From: Muribaculaceae bacterium
GTDB taxonomy: Bacteria; Bacteroidota; Bacteroidia; Bacteroidales; Muribaculaceae
Length of the DNA stretch: 17,656 bases
Direction: 5' to 3'
Assembly (NCBI GenBank): GCA_009775365.1
Contig: VSPM01000057.1
Location: 1-17,656, forward strand
The notes beneath the pieces were generated by a model. That model worked only from the letters and a program-made list of their open reading frames with translations, ran no database searches and had not been told where the DNA came from. Of the stretch, positions 15,269 through 17,656 are shown piece by piece. The translations under genes were made by a program, and so were the position numbers. How positions within the stretch are numbered: position 1 is the stretch's first letter; every line of letters begins with the position of its first letter.

Positions 15269-16687
15269 GTGGTTGTAAATAAAAGGCATACGAATAAGGA
15301 GATTTTTCAATTTTTCCGATATAAGATTTCAGACATGGCTTCTGAGAGCAGAGCGAGATATCGCAAAACACTCTCAGAATTGGATGTTTTTCTATCAGGA
15401 CACCATTCTCTGCTTGCTGATTATTCTTCGACTATGACGGCAGACTGGGCATCGGAATTGCTATGTCGCGGCCTGGCCGTCAGCACTGTATCCAGACATC
15501 TGAATATCTTCAGCAGCCTTATGAAATCAGCCGCAGGAGAAAGGTTGCTCCCTTTTGATGATTCAGCAAGGAGGCTCTCTAAGACAATCACTGATTCCGA
15601 GTTTGTTGTGCCGATCTTGATGGGCGGCAAGGTTTATGGCAGTTGCCTTGCCATTCTGAGGAATGCTATGAAAAAGACGGAAGGGTTCAATGTCTATGAA
15701 GATATCTTTCTGTTTTCTTTGCTTAATGGAGCGCTGCCTATAGAAGATATATGTCTGCTAAAAAAAGATGAGCTCGCAAATTTCAATGAGGTAAGCCGCT
15801 TCATTATATCCCGCAATATAAGTGGCAGACGTGGTTACGTGTTTGACCTGAAGCAATCCTGCCGCACGCCAAAGCAGCTCAGCGCAGCTGTGACTGCAGG
15901 AGTGCAATCCGTGTTTCAAAAACATGTCAGCAAAAAAGGATTCAATCCCGATGACTTTGCTCGTTCAGTGTGGGCGGCATGTGCCATGCGAAATGGGTTG
16001 AGAATGTCAGAAGCGTTGGGATATGTCGGAGGGGAGGCTTCATATGCCGTGCCGAGGTTTTGTGAACCTGTGCAAATAGATTCAGATGGAAAACGAGTGT
16101 GGGCAAACACCGTAAACTCTGTGCTTTTGCATGAAATGCCTCGATGGTATGCAATGCACATGCGAAGAGGCGTGAAATATGAGAGCCTGAGGAGCTGCAT
16201 TCTCGAAAACGTAAGGCCGGTTCCCGAATTATTCTACCCTTGTGAAACAATCGTCAGGCAGACCCGAAACCGCAGCATAGAGGTAGAGCTGCCATTCGTA
16301 GCTAATACCGTATTTTTCAGAACCAGCCCCGAAAATGTGTTGCCTATGTTTAACGCAATAGGCGAAAGAGCATGGTGCTATAGGGTTATGGGCGCTCCCG
16401 GCTCCCCATATGCCGTGATTCCGCGCAAAGAGATGGAACGATTCCAAGCGGCGATAGGGATATTCACACCCGATGTTGAAATTCAACCATTAGGCCAAAT
16501 TGCACCCAAGCCGGGGGAGTCGGTTATCATAATCAAGGCTGGCTTCGGCAACCGTGCCGGAGAAGTGGAAGAAGTAATAAACAAAGATTGTGAGACTGCC
16601 ATCTTTAGAGTGAAACTCACAACCGACAAAGGCTACGAATTCCGGATCGATCTCGACAGGCGACAGATTGAGCGAATTGCCAATTAA
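15269..16687 (+). CDS. Fusion of a degenerate tyrosine-recombinase domain with a NusG/UpxY-type antiterminator
   Basis: 472 residues. Start uncertain: GTG at 15269 (MVVNKRHTNKEIFQF) or ATG at 15335; the longer form keeps the first helix. Residues about 8-100 look like the core-binding (SAM-like) domain of Bacteroidetes integrases. About 110-265 resemble the catalytic domain, but the residues differ: the region that normally reads TRGMS has N153-G154-A155 in place of the catalytic Arg; DxxR (Asp229-Arg232) stands where HxxR is expected; LGY (Tyr252) replaces LGH; Tyr259 might stand at the nucleophile position. Strand exchange is therefore unlikely. From Trp293 (RWYAMHMRRG) an NGN domain runs to about 395, then a KOW motif near 413-445 (KPGESVIII, GNRAGEVEEVI), as in UpxY antiterminators of Bacteroides capsule operons. 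It probably helps RNA polymerase read through its polysaccharide operon; the N-terminal part may bind DNA. It is 11 bp from the next gene. Confidence 0.78.
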   Translation: MVVNKRHTNKEIFQFFRYKISDMASESRARYRKTLSELDVFLSGHHSLLADYSSTMTADWASELLCRGLAVSTVSRHLNIFSSLMKSAAGERLLPFDDSARRLSKTITDSEFVVPILMGGKVYGSCLAILRNAMKKTEGFNVYEDIFLFSLLNGALPIEDICLLKKDELANFNEVSRFIISRNISGRRGYVFDLKQSCRTPKQLSAAVTAGVQSVFQKHVSKKGFNPDDFARSVWAACAMRNGLRMSEALGYVGGEASYAVPRFCEPVQIDSDGKRVWANTVNSVLLHEMPRWYAMHMRRGVKYESLRSCILENVRPVPELFYPCETIVRQTRNRSIEVELPFVANTVFFRTSPENVLPMFNAIGERAWCYRVMGAPGSPYAVIPRKEMERFQAAIGIFTPDVEIQPLGQIAPKPGESVIIIKAGFGNRAGEVEEVINKDCETAIFRVKLTTDKGYEFRIDLDRRQIERIAN

Positions 16688-16698
16688 AGTAATTCCCT

Positions 16699-17319
16699 AT
16701 GAATAATCAAGAACTTGACATAACACTCGTTGACTTTAGTCGAGCCGAAGATGTCTCCGCTTTTGCAAAGAAAATTTTCACAGAAGCCAACAAACAGGGA
16801 ATGTTTGTCAGAAAAGAAAGATTTTCAAAAGAGCAAATGGCAGTTCGGCTGACGGCTCAGGAATGGATAAATAGGGTAGAGGAGTCTATCGATAGTCTCA
16901 GCAACGGTGATGCGTTGACTATAATAGCGTCATACGACATAATACATAGAATAGCATTCAGCGTTCCCGCAAAAACAGACTATCTCGACAAATATAAGAT
17001 GCAAGCGTTTGAAGCCTTCATCAGAGGGGACAAGACAGTCGACAAATACTTCTTGTTTCAGGTAATTTCGCAAGAAATACGCAGAGGCAACAAAGCTTAT
17101 TTCGGTCGGCATCTCAAATGGGAGAGCCTGTGTCTTGACCGCTGGTATAAAAACTTCCGTACCGGCCGTTGTGCCGTTTCTCAAAGCGACTACGACACCG
17201 CCAGCCAGATTTCCGCCCTCCTCGCAGCCGATCTCTACGCATTCACACCCGATCAAGACGGGTTCAAACGCCGCCTCATCGCCGGCAATCCCCGACACCT
17301 CCCCTCCCTCCAGAGCTAA
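16699..17319 (+). CDS. Uncharacterised protein in upxZ-like position
   Basis: 206 residues, no signal peptide or membrane segment, mostly helical and charged. I do not recognise a domain. Visible stretches include DVSAFAKKIFTEANKQGMF, RLTAQEWINRVEES and LTIIASYDIIHRIAF; the last 40 residues (from QSDYDTASQISALLAADLYAF) look like a separate helical tail. The start ATG at 16699 lies 11 bp after the fusion gene, so they form one operon. In Bacteroides capsule loci the gene after upxY is upxZ, a small inhibitor of antiterminators from other loci. The position fits, but I see no sequence likeness to the UpxZ proteins I know, so the role is inference. The last about 150 bases are noticeably C-rich, unlike the AT-rich gene that follows. 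Confidence 0.7.
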   Translation: MNNQELDITLVDFSRAEDVSAFAKKIFTEANKQGMFVRKERFSKEQMAVRLTAQEWINRVEESIDSLSNGDALTIIASYDIIHRIAFSVPAKTDYLDKYKMQAFEAFIRGDKTVDKYFLFQVISQEIRRGNKAYFGRHLKWESLCLDRWYKNFRTGRCAVSQSDYDTASQISALLAADLYAFTPDQDGFKRRLIAGNPRHLPSLQS

Positions 17320-17330
17320 TTCGTCTGGAG
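17308..17330 (+). other. Short hairpin overlapping the end of the 206-residue gene
   Basis: CTCCAGA (17308-17314) and TCTGGAG (17324-17330) form a 7-bp stem with a 9-base loop that contains the stop codon. There is no T-run, so it is more likely an RNA-stability or translation-related hairpin than a terminator. It sits at the sharp change from C-rich to AT-rich sequence. Confidence 0.4.
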
Positions 17331-17355
17331 TTAGTGGCTTACAAGTTTATATTTT

Positions 17356-17607
17356 ATGCCGCAGTCTGTAGTAAATAACAAACGAATAGCAAAAAATACC
17401 TTATTCTTGTATTTGAGAATGCTATTTGTAATGGGTGTTACCTTATACACCTCTCGTGTTGTGCTGGAAGCTTTGGGAGTTGTTGATTTCGGTATATATA
17501 ATGTAGTCGGTGGACTCTCTGCTACATTCGTTTTTTTCTCTTCGGCACTAACAAATGCAACACAAAGATTCTTGAATTATGAACGAACTATATTAAAATC
17601 CAAATAA
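17356..17607 (+). pseudogene. N-terminal fragment of a Wzx-type polysaccharide flippase
   Basis: 83 codons, then TAA. The sequence MPQSVVNNKRIAKNTLFLYL, then VMGVTLYTSRVVLEALGVVD and FGIYNVVGGLSATFVFFSS, is a strong match in style to the first two to three membrane helices of Bacteroidetes lipopolysaccharide or O-antigen flippases, which usually run to about 480-520 residues. The match to the family ends after ATQRFLNYE; the last residues (RTILKSK) and the 49 bases beyond do not continue it in any frame I can recognise. So it is either a truncated remnant or a gene whose distal part has been replaced. After the stop, the same frame stays open to the window edge. Low GC and operon position after the antiterminator genes support a polysaccharide locus. 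Downstream sequence is needed. Confidence 0.7.
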
Positions 17608-17656
17608 AATGAGGCAAAAATTACATCCACCTTAGATTATTTGAGAATAGTCATGC

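Noticed and set aside
1..17656. tRNA or rRNA genes, CRISPR arrays, insertion sequences with transposase
   Set aside because: None seen on either strand; intergenic regions contain no cloverleaf, spaced-repeat array or transposase-like frame.

Overview
The window looks like a Bacteroidales chromosome, most likely a gut Muribaculaceae-type organism. The signs are several lipoproteins with Bacteroidetes-style lipoboxes, an outer-membrane beta-barrel/TonB-dependent receptor of the plug plus OMP_b-brl_3 type, a eukaryote-like single-chain glycyl-tRNA synthetase, a DUF2400/TIGR02757 protein, almost no Shine-Dalgarno sequences, and a few TAnnTTTG promoter -7 elements. The genus is inferred from protein style only.

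Layout. (1) 120-2449, plus strand: a secreted GHL10/YngK-like glycoside hydrolase and a TIGR02757 protein, 8 bp apart, closed by a 46-bp perfect palindrome that can act as a bidirectional terminator. (2) 2559-8361, minus strand: glycyl-tRNA synthetase, a LemA-family lipoprotein, an FKBP-type prolyl isomerase lipoprotein, a strong terminator, an S9 prolyl-oligopeptidase-like peptidase with an intact catalytic triad, and a small lipoprotein. (3) 8362-8696: a divergent intergenic region with a tandem and a direct repeat; then a short secreted or membrane-anchored Gly/Pro-rich orphan protein. (4) 9277-12479, minus strand: an outer-membrane receptor and a DUF975-type membrane protein. (5) 12737-14710, plus strand: an OPT-family oligopeptide transporter, followed by two strong hairpins, the second a textbook intrinsic terminator.

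(6) 14711-17656 is a clear change of character: an AT-rich, structure-rich 558-bp non-coding region leads into a small operon that appears to open a surface-polysaccharide locus. Its first gene is an unusual fusion: an N-terminal tyrosine-recombinase-like domain that has lost most catalytic residues, joined to a C-terminal NusG/UpxY-type antiterminator (NGN plus KOW). It is followed 11 bp later by an unrecognised 206-residue protein, in the place where Bacteroides capsule loci carry upxZ, and then by an 83-codon N-terminal fragment of a Wzx-type flippase. Upstream lie two near-palindromic 15-bp repeats in inverted orientation 157 bp apart, and two large leader hairpins. The most interesting hypothesis is that the fusion uses a retired recombinase fold as a DNA-binding module to place an antiterminator on its own locus, or that it marks a phase-variable promoter. 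Region 6 is the part that merits follow-up; regions 1-5 are mostly ordinary chromosome.
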